Positions 1 to 8,163 of a DNA stretch of 54,760 nt are shown in pieces. Location of the stretch: NCBI GenBank assembly GCA_016190625.1, contig JACPQF010000013.1:1-54760 (forward strand), written 5' to 3'. The notes under the pieces are model-generated. The model was not told the origin of the DNA and did no database searches. It saw only the letters and a program-made list of their open reading frames with translations. Position numbers and translations under genes: made by a program. The DNA comes from Chloroflexota bacterium. Its GTDB lineage: Bacteria; Chloroflexota; Dehalococcoidia; JACPQF01. How positions within the stretch are numbered: position 1 is the stretch's first letter; each line of letters starts with the position of its first letter.

Positions 1-9
1 GCGCAGGGC

Positions 10-75
10 GGGCGAAGCGTTTGCGAACAAGACTTGCGGCCAGTCTGAGGCCCAGCGCAAACGCTTCGCCCCTAC
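10..75. repeat. Inverted repeat of the GTAGGGGCG family
   Basis: Perfect 16-bp arms (10-25 and 56-71) of GGGCGAAGCGTTTGCG and its complement flank a 30-bp loop, and the right side runs into CCTAC. The loop text GGCCAGTC..AGGCCCAGCGC recurs in the element at 33188-33254, so the two are relatives. It lies downstream of the kinase stop; no gene is visible in 1-138. Confidence 0.8.
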
Positions 76-138
76 ACTGACCGGGTCCAATCCGAACGAT
101 AATGGAGACCACCGCGTAAGTCCTGTTATTCAGTGGTT

Positions 139-2457
139 TCAAACAAGCGGCAGGGTGAAGTGGAAGATGCTGCCCTTGCCCAGCTCGCTGTCAACTCGAA
201 CTCTGCCGCCGTGGGCCTCGACCAGTAGCTTTGTGATGTGGAGACCCAGTCCCACCCCTTCGGCCTTCATTCCCCCCTTGGCTCGGTAGAACCGCTCGAA
301 GATGTGCGGCAGATCTTCAGGGGCGATCCCGGCGCCGCGGTCGGCTACGGAAACCTGCACTTCATGGTCCAGTTGTTGTGCCTGGACCAACACTTCGGTT
401 CCCGGGTCCGAGTACTTCAAGGCGTTGCTGAGAAGGTTGGTGAATATCCGTTCGACGCGGTCCGGGTCGGCTGATACCGGCGGCAGGTCCGCCGGCACCT
501 CTACCCTGATCCGCTCGACGGCGAAGATCCCCTTTGTCCGGTCCAGAAGCTCGTTGATGACGGCCGTTAGGGCTACCGGCTGCTTCTCCATGCGCAACTG
601 TCCGGCCTCCAGGCGCACTGCGTCGACCAGGTCCTGGATCATGGTGTTCATTCGACGGGCGCTGGTGAGAATGGCCTGTACACCTGAGTGTTCGGCGCCT
701 GTTATGCCCGCCCTCTCCAGACTGCGCAAGAGGAGCTGGGCCTGGCCGGTGATGATCGTGAGCGGACTCCGCAAGTCGTGGGACACGGTGCGGAGTAGGT
801 CCTCCCGCTGCTCCTGCAGCTCGTGCAAGGCGGTGACATCGGTGGTGACGGACACCACGCCGAGTAGCCTGCCATCGGCAGCACGAACCGGGGCAGCGCT
901 GACCGATACCCAGATGGCCCGGTCGGCCTGATGAGCCACGATCACGACACCCTTGACGACCTCGCCGTGAAGCGCTCTATAAACCGGATGCTCGTGGACG
1001 GGAAACGGCTTTCCCTCCGCCGTCTCGGCTCGCATTAGCGCCATGCGTTCCTCGAGAGGGAGCTTCCGCTGTTCCGGCGTGAAGCCAAAAATACCCTGCG
1101 CCGCCGGATTCAAGCGAACGATCTCTCCCGAATGGGCGTAGATCACCACGCCGTCGGCTATCGAGGTGATGGTGGCTTCCAGCTCCGCGGCCCGCAGTTG
1201 GATCTCACCCAGCAGCCCTTCGCGCTCGGCCTCAGCTTGTTTGCGCTCGCTGATGTCACGGGAAATGGTGGAGAGATACTCCACCTTTCCCTCCGGGTCC
1301 CGATGCGCCAGGATGACCATGGAAATGGGAATCTCCCTACCGTCCGCGCCCAGCACTGCCGTTTCGCCCCGCCACATACCCTCCCTTATGGCTGTGGGGA
1401 ACGCCTCGTGCAGAATGACCTCAGTGGCCCAGGCCGGATGGTTGTCGCTCACCATCCGCCCCGAGATACGTTCGGCTTCGTCTAGCCCCAGCATCTCGCG
1501 AGCAGCTCTGTTTAGATAAAAATTGTGTCCCTCTACGTCGGCCATTCCCACGAAATCGGGGGTTGCCTCGAGGATCGCCATGAACCGTTGCCGCTCTGCC
1601 TCCGCCCGTCTTCGCCACGTAATATCGCGGAAGAAAACTCCCAGACCTTCGGGAGTGGGAGCGGCACTAACCTCGACCCATTTGCCAAGCCGCTGGTAGT
1701 AGGCCTTGAAGAAGACGGGGGCCTTATCGTCCACTGACTGGTGGTATTTTGCATCGAACTCGGAACCAACCGCTTCGGGAAACTCCTCCCACAGGTTCCT
1801 GCCCAGGAGCTCTTCCCGTTTTCGCAGGAGAACCCGCTCCGCTTGCCTGTTCACGTAGGTGAATCGCCAGTGCCGGTCCAGAGCGAAGAAGGCGTCAGTC
1901 ATACTTTCCAGAAGGGCCGAGATGCGCTGCCGGGCTGCCTCAGCTTCGGCGCGTGCGGCCTGCTCCCTGATGAGTCTGTGGTGATCTTCCTCCGCCCGCC
2001 TGCGCTCGGCGATGTCCACAAAGGTTACCACCGCACCCCTGACTGCTCCATCCTCAATTATGGGGTAGGAAGAGTATTCCACCGGAAAGGGAGTGCGGTT
2101 ACGTCGCCAGAACACCTCGGTATCGATCCGGACCCCCTGCCCGACGCGGACCGCCCGAACCACCTTGCACTGGTCGACCGGATAGGGCGTCCCATCGGGA
2201 AAGCTATGATGGATCATCTCGTGGATGTTCTTGCCAAGCAGCTCCTCCGGCCGGTAGCCGACCATCCTCGCGCCCGATTTGTTCACCAGTATGCATCGCG
2301 CCTGCAGATCGATGCCATAAATGCCTTCGTCCGTCGAATCCAGGAGGAGGCTAAGGTAGTTGGCCAGCCTCTCCCGGTCGGCGAGGCGCTGTTGCAACTC
2401 TGGATAGTAGCTCTTGCGAAAGGAACGCTCGCCAAGGCCGCTGATTTTCTCCCGCAT
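139..2457 (-). CDS. Soluble four-PAS sensor histidine kinase
   Basis: 772-aa cytoplasmic hybrid-free histidine kinase with no membrane segment. Four PAS domains follow one another (roughly residues 30-155, 175-285, 290-415 and 430-545), then a HisKA dimerisation domain with the phospho-accepting His in [10 protein letters not shown] and a C-terminal HATPase (N box, [22 protein letters not shown]). The reading frame is open to 2649, but the first 64 codons there are intergenic repeat text, so I choose ATG at 2457 ([10 protein letters not shown]). No response regulator is adjacent, so it is an orphan kinase; its input is likely a soluble or PAS-bound cofactor signal (inference). Confidence 0.88.
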   Translation of the reverse strand: MREKISGLGERSFRKSYYPELQQRLADRERLANYLSLLLDSTDEGIYGIDLQARCILVNKSGARMVGYRPEELLGKNIHEMIHHSFPDGTPYPVDQCKVVRAVRVGQGVRIDTEVFWRRNRTPFPVEYSSYPIIEDGAVRGAVVTFVDIAERRRAEEDHHRLIREQAARAEAEAARQRISALLESMTDAFFALDRHWRFTYVNRQAERVLLRKREELLGRNLWEEFPEAVGSEFDAKYHQSVDDKAPVFFKAYYQRLGKWVEVSAAPTPEGLGVFFRDITWRRRAEAERQRFMAILEATPDFVGMADVEGHNFYLNRAAREMLGLDEAERISGRMVSDNHPAWATEVILHEAFPTAIREGMWRGETAVLGADGREIPISMVILAHRDPEGKVEYLSTISRDISERKQAEAEREGLLGEIQLRAAELEATITSIADGVVIYAHSGEIVRLNPAAQGIFGFTPEQRKLPLEERMALMRAETAEGKPFPVHEHPVYRALHGEVVKGVVIVAHQADRAIWVSVSAAPVRAADGRLLGVVSVTTDVTALHELQEQREDLLRTVSHDLRSPLTIITGQAQLLLRSLERAGITGAEHSGVQAILTSARRMNTMIQDLVDAVRLEAGQLRMEKQPVALTAVINELLDRTKGIFAVERIRVEVPADLPPVSADPDRVERIFTNLLSNALKYSDPGTEVLVQAQQLDHEVQVSVADRGAGIAPEDLPHIFERFYRAKGGMKAEGVGLGLHITKLLVEAHGGRVRVDSELGKGSIFHFTLPLV

Positions 2458-2632
2458 GGCAGCCCAGTCATCGGTGAGTCGAGAATCGGGAGTCGAGACC
2501 CGAGAAGGGGGCATCGAGCGTCGGGTGGCAAGTGCTGGGCGCTGAGTCTCGGGTGTCTGAGACCCGGCTCCCTTTCTCACTTCTCCCTTCGGCCTTCTCC
2601 CTCTACCCTCTACCCTATGCCCTTCTCCCTCC
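2458..2632. other. Intergenic leader made of low-complexity repeats
   Basis: The stretch holds quasi-repeats such as GAGTCGAGAATCGGGAGTCGAGAC and alternating CTTCTCCCT / CTCTACCCT runs. It is read open by the kinase frame but looks non-coding. I see no clear promoter in it. Confidence 0.5.
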
Positions 2633-2810
2633 TCATAGCGCTTCTTCAAAGAGCACCTCGATGTCTCGCTGGCTCGGCCGACGAGGGTTCGTCACGATAC
2701 AGGGGTCCCTCATCGCTTTCCGGGCGAGCTCGGGAATATCAGCTTTGCCTATGCCAACCTGCTTTGCGTCCTCAGCAATCGCTTTGCCCGCAATAGTCGT
2801 ACCCAGGCTT
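2633..2810 (-). pseudogene. C-terminal remnant of an iron-containing alcohol dehydrogenase
   Basis: About 58 codons end in [30 protein letters not shown], which matches the extreme C-terminus of group III iron-dependent alcohol dehydrogenases (typical ending 'A..A..D.C..TNPR....DI..L...AL'). The other roughly 320 residues, including the metal-binding His region, are absent. Upstream it fuses to an intergenic repeat at about 2815, so this is a deletion relic and not a working gene. Family assignment rests on motif memory only. Confidence 0.65.
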
Positions 2811-2814
2811 TCAA

Positions 2815-2847
2815 ACCGCGGATGAACGCCGATGGACACGGATGAAC
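2815..2847. repeat. Dispersed GATGAACGCCGATG-type repeat
   Basis: The text GCGGATGAACGCCGATGGAC followed by ACGGATGAAC resembles a second copy at 52332-52378 (GATGAACGCCGATGAACGCG). It marks the break point of the dehydrogenase remnant. Confidence 0.6.
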
Positions 2848-2856
2848 AAAGGGGAT

Positions 2857-3285
2857 TCAGGGCACCAGAATCTGGACAGTTTTCTCCAATGGCGTTTTCA
2901 AGAGCACCTGTTTGAGCTTCGCGTCGGCGGTCACGAAGGGGCAGGAATCCTCTAGCGCTACCGCCAGGTAAAGTGAGTCGTACAACGTCAAGCTGTAGCG
3001 GATGGCGATGTCGAACGCGGCGAGGAGGAAGAGATTTGCTGGCTGCAGGGCAACCGCGCTGCTGGAGAGGAACGCCTTGACTATCTCCTCGGCTTCAAGG
3101 TGCGACAACTCCCGCCGGCGCACTTTCTTCCATATTACGTTCCCGAACTAGGCGATTATTATGTCGGGGGCAAGGAGTGAGGCTCCGCTATCGAGGATGG
3201 CGGACGCGGCTTTGCTGCCCGGCTCCGGTACGTACCACTTGACCGCCAGACTGGCATCGACAACTGCCTTGGGAGCCGCTTTCAC
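2857..3285 (-). pseudogene. VapC-like PIN toxin interrupted by an in-frame TAG
   Basis: Read from GTG at 3285, which overlaps the antitoxin stop (GTGA), the frame gives VVDASLAVKWYVPEPGSK (first PIN Asp), then PDIIIA, a TAG at 3148-3150, then FGNVIWKKVRRRELSH, LTLYDSLYLAVALE and FVTADAKL (further acidic PIN residues). Family members usually have a Glu at the TAG position (A-E-F/V-x-N-V-x-W-K), so a single GAG-to-TAG change explains it. Total span is 142 codons, normal for VapC. It is probably dead unless the stop is read through; the downstream 88-codon piece has its own ATG but lacks the first catalytic Asp. Confidence 0.85.
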
Positions 3286-3521
3286 CGCTCGCGGTCTTCC
3301 CGAACCAGATCGGCGCTGTCGCCGAACGAGCGACCACCTTGCGACAACCTGGCTCTGATGGCCGCCGCGATCTCGCCGGCGCTCCGCGGTTGTGTCTCAA
3401 CCGCCGTGGCTTCGAGAACCCTCAGAAGCTCCTGCTGCAACGATCGCCGGTTCCTCTTCGCCCGCTGCCTTAGAGCATCGAGCGTCTGTTCAGGCACATC
3501 GCGCACAAGGACATCGGGCAT
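3282..3521 (-). CDS. FitA/VapB-like ribbon-helix-helix antitoxin
   Basis: 79-aa antitoxin beginning MPDVLVRDVPEQTLDALRQR, the Arc/CopG-type ribbon-helix-helix pattern (a short strand, then helices with LRQRAKRNRRSLQQEL). Start at 3521 is set by a GGAGG eight bases upstream; the open frame extends further to 3632 without homology. The C-terminal tail should bind and neutralise the PIN toxin encoded just downstream, whose start overlaps this stop codon. Because the toxin is broken, this is an orphaned but intact antitoxin. Confidence 0.8.
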   Translation of the reverse strand: MPDVLVRDVPEQTLDALRQRAKRNRRSLQQELLRVLEATAVETQPRSAGEIAAAIRARLSQGGRSFGDSADLVREDRER

Positions 3522-3658
3522 CGCCAACCTCCGATCGAAGCAGATCCATTGCATGCTGCTATCATTATGATAGCAAATCCAGGGCCGCACGTCCATACGC
3601 GTCAATTCGCGCTCTGCAACTCTTCCGCGCAAACTGCGCCCTTGGCGGTAAAAACCCG

Positions 3659-5434
3659 CTAATCCCAGAGATCCTCCGCCACATCGTCGAGGCCCTGCTC
3701 GAGGAGGGTTTGCTTCAAGGGCTTGAAGGTGGCCAGGTCCCAGCCGCTGTCCGCCAGGTAGCGCGCCGTTCTGCCCGCCACGTCCACCGTCTTCCCGGCC
3801 AATGGTCCCTCCTCCTGCGGAGGCCGTCCCAATCCCCGGTCGGGGAAGGCTCGCTCCCTGGGGTTGAGGCCCTCACGTAGGTTGAAAGCGTGGCGGATAT
3901 TGTGGATGCGCCCGTTCACCTGCTTCAGCTCCTCGGGGGAGTACTCCCAGCCCGTGGCAGCCGCGAGGTAGCGGGAAATGTAGGGGTTGTTGCCCATAAA
4001 GCCGCCGAATAGGCAGAGGCCGGCGGCATTGAGAACGTGCGTGTCGCCGAAAGCCTGAGTATGGCGGGCAGGAGTGGCGTCGTAATGGTAGGTCGGATAT
4101 AAATACTCTCCGAGCTTGGCGTCATGCATGGGGAGCTCTTGCCCGCCGATGTGAATGGCGAAATCGGCGGCGTTCTTGCCGATCTTTGCCGCCGCGATCT
4201 TGACTCCGTCGGCCAACAGGTCGCCGAAGCCCTCGCGCCGGGCCAGCTTGTCCAGCATGGCGATCATGGACCGGTGGTTGCCCCAGGTCAGCTCGATGCC
4301 GCCCGTGTCGCGTTTGTCAATTAGGCCGTTCTCGTAGCACTCTATGGCGAAGGCGATGGTAGCCCCCGCCGAGATGGTGTCCAACCCGAAGCGGTTGCAG
4401 ATGTCGTTGGCCACGATCATCGACTCGACGTTATCGTTGAGGCACATGGGACCGAAGGCGGCGAGCGTCTCGTACTCCGGCTTATGAGCGCCCGCCTCGA
4501 GCTGATAGTCCTTGTCAAGTGCGGTCATAACCCCGCCGCAGGCGACTGGGCAGCGCCAGCAGGCGTATTTCTTGGCTTCATATGCGGTGACGGTATCGCC
4601 GGTGATCGCCTCGATGGCCGAGGGAACATCCCTTACGCCAATGCCACCCCAGTTCTTGACCGGAGCATCGCCGCTCCTCGTGCTGGGTCCCGTCACGGCG
4701 CAGGTGCCATATTTCTTGTTGCGGTCATAGGCCGGGCCAGCGAGGGTTTTGAGGGCCTCCTTCCGGACGGCGGCAAAGCCGGCGGAGTCTGCCACCTGTA
4801 CAGGCAGGCTGCCCTTGGCCACAATCGCTTTCAGCTTCTTTGCCCCCATCACGGCGCCGAGACCGGAACGCCCGGCAGCTCTGCCCTTGTTGTTCATCAC
4901 GCAGGAGATGTGGGAGAGCTTCTCCCCCGACGGACCGATGCAGGCGACCTGGATCTTCTTGCCGACCTCCTCTCGCAGGATGTCCTCCGTCTCGTTGCTG
5001 TCCTTGCCCCAAAGATGGCCGGCGTCCTTGAGGGAGGGCTTGCCGGAGTCGATGAGCAGATAGACTGGCCTGGACGAGGCCCCGCTTACTAGCACCGCGT
5101 CAAAGCCGGCGAACTTCAGCGCCGGCCCGAAGTCACCGCCCGAGTTGGCGTCGCCCCAGCCGCCGGTGAGCGGCGACTTGGCGAAGACGGTGTAGCGGTT
5201 GCCGAACAAAGCTGGCGTGCCGGTCAATGGTCCGGCGGCAAAACCAAGAATGTTGTCGGGACCCAAAGGATCGGTGCCCGGCCTCATGCGGCTGTAAAGA
5301 AGGCGGGCGCCAATGCCGTAGCCGCCTAGGTAGTCCCGGTACAGGCTCTCCTCCGGCTCCTCAACCCTGAGCTCGCCCGTCGAGAGGTTCGCGAATAGGA
5401 TCTTTCCCATGTTGCTACCGGCCATTGTCGTCAT
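3659..5434 (-). CDS. Aldehyde:ferredoxin oxidoreductase, tungsten-pterin type
   Basis: 591 aa, full length for the AOR family. It oxidises aldehydes to carboxylates and passes electrons to ferredoxin. The N-terminal pterin-binding domain shows MGKILFANLSTGELR, FGNRYTVFAKSPLTGG and RAAGRSGLGAVMGAKKLKAI. The [4Fe-4S] ligands fit Cys292, Cys295 and Cys299 (CWRCPVAC) plus Cys474 (GLCLFGG). Start at 5434 follows GGAGG. It stands alone between two toxin remnants, with no ferredoxin or molybdopterin/tungsten cofactor gene nearby. The exact aldehyde cannot be told from sequence. Confidence 0.93.
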   Translation of the reverse strand: MTTMAGSNMGKILFANLSTGELRVEEPEESLYRDYLGGYGIGARLLYSRMRPGTDPLGPDNILGFAAGPLTGTPALFGNRYTVFAKSPLTGGWGDANSGGDFGPALKFAGFDAVLVSGASSRPVYLLIDSGKPSLKDAGHLWGKDSNETEDILREEVGKKIQVACIGPSGEKLSHISCVMNNKGRAAGRSGLGAVMGAKKLKAIVAKGSLPVQVADSAGFAAVRKEALKTLAGPAYDRNKKYGTCAVTGPSTRSGDAPVKNWGGIGVRDVPSAIEAITGDTVTAYEAKKYACWRCPVACGGVMTALDKDYQLEAGAHKPEYETLAAFGPMCLNDNVESMIVANDICNRFGLDTISAGATIAFAIECYENGLIDKRDTGGIELTWGNHRSMIAMLDKLARREGFGDLLADGVKIAAAKIGKNAADFAIHIGGQELPMHDAKLGEYLYPTYHYDATPARHTQAFGDTHVLNAAGLCLFGGFMGNNPYISRYLAAATGWEYSPEELKQVNGRIHNIRHAFNLREGLNPRERAFPDRGLGRPPQEEGPLAGKTVDVAGRTARYLADSGWDLATFKPLKQTLLEQGLDDVAEDLWD

Positions 5435-5440
5435 TCCTCC

Positions 5441-5704
5441 TCAGAATTCAGCTTGATTTGCCACCAATGAACGCGTTCCACGTCGGACCTGATCTACTGA
5501 CTGTACACCGATGCGCTTAACTCCCGGAAAGAGGTCGAAATGGTGATCCGCCGAAAGTACATACGTTAGGCCGTTTTCTTGCATAACTGCCACATGCAAG
5601 ACATCCCTCGACGTGAGGCCCAGTTTATAGTACTGATCAAAAAGCTCGATGGTCTTGCGAATATCTGCAGGCCCGATTGGATATACCGATGATACTACTA
5701 GCAT
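5441..5704 (-). pseudogene. C-terminal remnant of a PIN-domain toxin
   Basis: 87 codons with IRKTIELFDQYYKLGLTSRD, VLHVAVMQENGLTYVLSADH and FDLFPGVKRI, the second half of a VapC-type PIN domain (the RD..H..V and S.D.HFD positions). The N-terminal strand with the first catalytic Asp is missing: upstream of 5704 the DNA is the Fur promoter region and encodes nothing similar. No antitoxin is found. It ends only six bases before the oxidoreductase start. Confidence 0.65.
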
Positions 5705-5744
5705 TTCGTGTTGTCAATGTATGAATTTTGAAAAGGTGAAGAGG

Positions 5745-5772
5745 TTGACAGCGCCGGGTTAGATGCTATAAT
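5745..5772 (+). promoter_or_regulatory. Near-consensus sigma70-type promoter of the Fur-family gene
   Basis: TTGACA at 5745-5750, a 16-bp spacer and TATAAT at 5767-5772, both hexamers perfect. The expected transcript start at about 5779-5780 nearly coincides with the ATG at 5781, so the mRNA would be leaderless or begin translation at the ATG at 5793. Confidence 0.8.
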
Positions 5773-5780
5773 AAACGCAA

Positions 5781-6206
5781 ATGATTCGCAATATGTCTCA
5801 TAACAGCTTCGCCCTATTACAGGCGCGAGGCTACAAGCTTACAGAGCCGCGGCGCCGGGTCATCGAGCAGCTCCACGATCGAAGGCGAGCGCTTACCGCT
5901 CTGGAATTGCACCAGTTGCTGGCTAGTGAAGGTATTAGCCTGGCCAGCATCTACCGTACGCTCGAGCTCCTCGTGGAGCTGGGCCTGGCGGAGGCCGCGA
6001 CCCGCAGCGGGGACGAGCAACGCTATATTGCCTGCTCGCCTGGCCAGCATCATCATCACATCGTCTGCAGCCGCTGCGGCCGCGTCGCCGATATCACCGA
6101 GTGTTTGCTCGAGCCGTTCGAGGACGTGGTCCGAGAACGAACTGGCTTCACCATCGAGAGTCATACTCTTGAGTTTCACGGCTACTGCTCGGCGTGCCGG
6201 CAATAG
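5781..6206 (+). CDS. Fur-family metal-responsive repressor (Fur/Zur/Mur-like)
   Basis: 141 aa. The N-terminal winged helix carries GYKLTEPRRRVIEQL and ISLASIYRTLELLVELGLAE (recognition helix). The dimerisation domain has HHHHIVCSRCGRV and a terminal HGYCSACRQ, so both structural-zinc CxxC pairs are present. It sits just upstream of a Zn/Mn-type ABC importer with Fur-type boxes between them, which favours Zur or Mur over an iron role (inference). Start could be 5781 or 5793; no ribosome-binding site is visible for either. Confidence 0.9.
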   Translation: MIRNMSHNSFALLQARGYKLTEPRRRVIEQLHDRRRALTALELHQLLASEGISLASIYRTLELLVELGLAEAATRSGDEQRYIACSPGQHHHHIVCSRCGRVADITECLLEPFEDVVRERTGFTIESHTLEFHGYCSACRQ

Positions 6207-6228
6207 CCTCTTTTTTTGCCCGGTTCAT

Positions 6229-6243
6229 TGAGAATCATTCTCA
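6229..6243. promoter_or_regulatory. Fur-family box, perfect 7-1-7 palindrome
   Basis: TGAGAAT-C-ATTCTCA is a perfect 7-1-7 inverted repeat, the architecture bound by Fur-family dimers. It lies 22 bases after the regulator stop and upstream of the importer operon. Confidence 0.8.
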
Positions 6244-6262
6244 GTCTTATCGGAGTGCCCAT

Positions 6263-6277
6263 TATCATGGCATGATA
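6263..6277. promoter_or_regulatory. Second 7-1-7 palindrome with a different core
   Basis: TATCATG-G-CATGATA is again a perfect 7-1-7 inverted repeat but differs in sequence from the flanking TGAGAAT boxes. It could be a weaker operator for the same regulator or a site for another protein; -10-like text (TATCAT, GATAGT) overlaps it. Confidence 0.55.
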
Positions 6278-6294
6278 GTTGCTTAAACGTTCGT

Positions 6295-6318
6295 AAACGC
6301 TCTTTTTTTTGAGCGTTT
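6295..6318. other. Hairpin AAACGCTC-T8-GAGCGTTT
   Basis: Eight-base-pair perfect stem with an all-T loop. The T run is in the loop and not after the stem, so it is not a classical terminator; it may be a mRNA leader structure or simple cruciform. Confidence 0.45.
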
Positions 6319-6321
6319 GAT

Positions 6322-6336
6322 TGAGAATGAATCTCA
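6322..6336. promoter_or_regulatory. Fur-family box with one mismatch
   Basis: TGAGAAT-G-AATCTCA matches the 6229-6243 box with one arm mismatch. It is 93 bp downstream of the first box and 60 bp before the importer start, just upstream of a possible -10 (TATAAC, 6360-6365). Two matching boxes flanking one promoter region suggest cooperative repression. Confidence 0.72.
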
Positions 6337-6395
6337 TTTCTGGAAGGTATGTCGAAGTGTATAACCCAAGAACTAGCACAATTGCCGATCGGTTC

Positions 6396-7313
6396 ATGCG
6401 CGGCTATCTCCTGATACCGCTCCTGCTGGCCATCGTTTTCGGGGGTCTGGCCTGCACCCGTGTCCAAGCCACGGAAAACCGCTCCGGAAAGACTATAGTC
6501 GTCACCTACCCCATTCTGGGATCTGTCGTGAAGGACCTGGTCGGGAACGAGGCAGCCGTGATCGTTCCCATGCCCAATGGACAGGACCCTCACGAATGGG
6601 AGCCCTCGGCAAAAGACATCGCCACGCTCAACAAGGCGGACCTGGTTGTGCAGAACGGTCTCGGCCTGGAGGGAGGCATGGAGAAAACCCTCAAACAGGC
6701 GGAGAAAGCCGGAGTGAAGCTCTTCACGGCGTCTGACCACATACAGGTGCGCAAGGTGGGATCGGGGGAAGGCATCCCCTCCGGGGACCCTGACCAGGCC
6801 GAGGGCGCCGACGACTCCCATATCTGGACGGACCCCTCGGTGATGAAGGCCGTCGCCATGGCTTTGGCAGCGCGGCTCGAGACCGATCTTGCCATCGACG
6901 TGTCGGACCGGCTCCAAGACCTAACGCACCGACTCGACGCTCTGGACAAGGAGGTCGCCGCTGCCGTCGCCACAGTACCCCAGACGAATCGGAAGCTCGT
7001 AACCGGGCACGAGTCGATGGGCTACTTTGCCCAACGCTACGGCTTCAAGCTGGTGGGAGCGATCATTCCGAGCCAAACCAGTCAGGCCGAGGTATCCGCT
7101 TCGGACCTAGCCGAACTCAAGACGTTGATTCAGGAGAATAAGGTCAAGGTCGTCTTCACCGAGCTCGGCACTTCCCCTGCGGTAGCACAGGCGATAGGCA
7201 GGGAGTCCGGTGCGAAGGTGGTCGAGCTTTCGACCCACGTCTTAGATAAGGATGGCTCGTACTTTACTTTCCTGCGAAATCTGGCGAAAGCGATCGTGGA
7301 CGGCTTGAGGTGA
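6396..7313 (+). CDS. znuA: Zn/Mn ABC importer, substrate-binding lipoprotein-like subunit
   Basis: 305 aa cluster A-I (ZnuA/TroA) binding protein. From ATG at 6396 it has a hydrophobic leader with a Cys in GGLACTRV, a weak lipobox. Metal ligands align as His66 (DPHEWEPS), His142 (DDSHIWTDP), His205 (VTGHESMGYF) and Asp284 (VLDKDG); His at the third site is typical of zinc binders, where manganese proteins have Glu. The loop before His142 is acidic and not His-rich. The frame is open from TTG 6321, but that start would lie inside the operator. First gene of a znuABC-like operon. Confidence 0.9.
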   Translation: MRGYLLIPLLLAIVFGGLACTRVQATENRSGKTIVVTYPILGSVVKDLVGNEAAVIVPMPNGQDPHEWEPSAKDIATLNKADLVVQNGLGLEGGMEKTLKQAEKAGVKLFTASDHIQVRKVGSGEGIPSGDPDQAEGADDSHIWTDPSVMKAVAMALAARLETDLAIDVSDRLQDLTHRLDALDKEVAAAVATVPQTNRKLVTGHESMGYFAQRYGFKLVGAIIPSQTSQAEVSASDLAELKTLIQENKVKVVFTELGTSPAVAQAIGRESGAKVVELSTHVLDKDGSYFTFLRNLAKAIVDGLR

Positions 7314-7317
7314 TCTG

Positions 7318-8163
7318 GTGGATTTGTTGGTCGATCCGTTTCTCCAAAATGATTTCATGCTGCGAGCGCTCGCTGCCGGGACTCTGGTGTCCATCTCAGC
7401 CGCCGTGGTGGGTACGTTCATAGTGCTGCGGGGTATGGCCTTCATCGGCGACGCGCTCGCTCACGGCGTGCTGCCGGGGATCGCCGTGGCGATCCTCTTA
7501 CACCTTCCAGGCATCCTCGGCGCCGCCGTGGGCGCCCTCGTGATGATCGGCGGTATCGGCCTGGTAACACAGAAATCCCGTTTGTCGTCCGACACAGCCA
7601 TCGGCTTGCTCTTCGTCGGTATGCTGGCGTTAGGCGTGGTGATCGTCTCGCGCTCGAACTCCTTTTCGGGGGACCTCGTTCGGGTCCTCTTCGGCGAAGT
7701 GCTGGGGATTAGTCCATCGGCCATCATCATCCAAGTCTTCGTCACGGCGGCGGTAGTGATCGCCGCGGTGATCTGCAACCGGCCGTTCCTGCTGCTGTGT
7801 TTCAACCCCGAACAGGCGCAGGTCTCCGGCTTTTCCGTCCGGCTTTACCACGGCATCATGCTGGCCATGATCGCCATCACGGTGATCGTCTCCTTCCAGA
7901 CGGTGGGGACGCTGCTGGTCTTCGGCATGCTCCTCGCCCCGGCTGGGGCTGGGGCGCTGGTTGCCAGCCGGATCACCTCGATGATGATTCTGGCCGCGAT
8001 GTTCGGCGCTATCTCCGTGTACGCCGGGCTCTTAGCCAGCTATCATTTCAACACGGCGGCAGGATCGACCATCGTGCTGGCAGCCACCACACTCTTTTTC
8101 GCCGTGCTCCTCGTTCAAACCGTTCGTCTCGGCCATCTGGCGCAAAGGAGTTGGACCCATTGA
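7318..8163 (+). CDS. znuB: Zn/Mn ABC importer, membrane permease
   Basis: 281 aa, GTG start four bases after the binding-protein stop. It is almost wholly hydrophobic with about eight membrane segments and shows the ABC-3 family text VLRGMAFIGDALAHGVLPG early, the coupling region near the N-terminus of the family. It forms the translocation channel and pairs with the ATPase that starts inside its stop codon. Ends RLGHLAQRSWTH. Confidence 0.92.
   Translation: MDLLVDPFLQNDFMLRALAAGTLVSISAAVVGTFIVLRGMAFIGDALAHGVLPGIAVAILLHLPGILGAAVGALVMIGGIGLVTQKSRLSSDTAIGLLFVGMLALGVVIVSRSNSFSGDLVRVLFGEVLGISPSAIIIQVFVTAAVVIAAVICNRPFLLLCFNPEQAQVSGFSVRLYHGIMLAMIAITVIVSFQTVGTLLVFGMLLAPAGAGALVASRITSMMILAAMFGAISVYAGLLASYHFNTAAGSTIVLAATTLFFAVLLVQTVRLGHLAQRSWTH

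Noticed and set aside
6295-6318. Rho-independent terminator
   Set aside because: The T run is in the loop and not after the stem, and it lies within the importer's promoter region.
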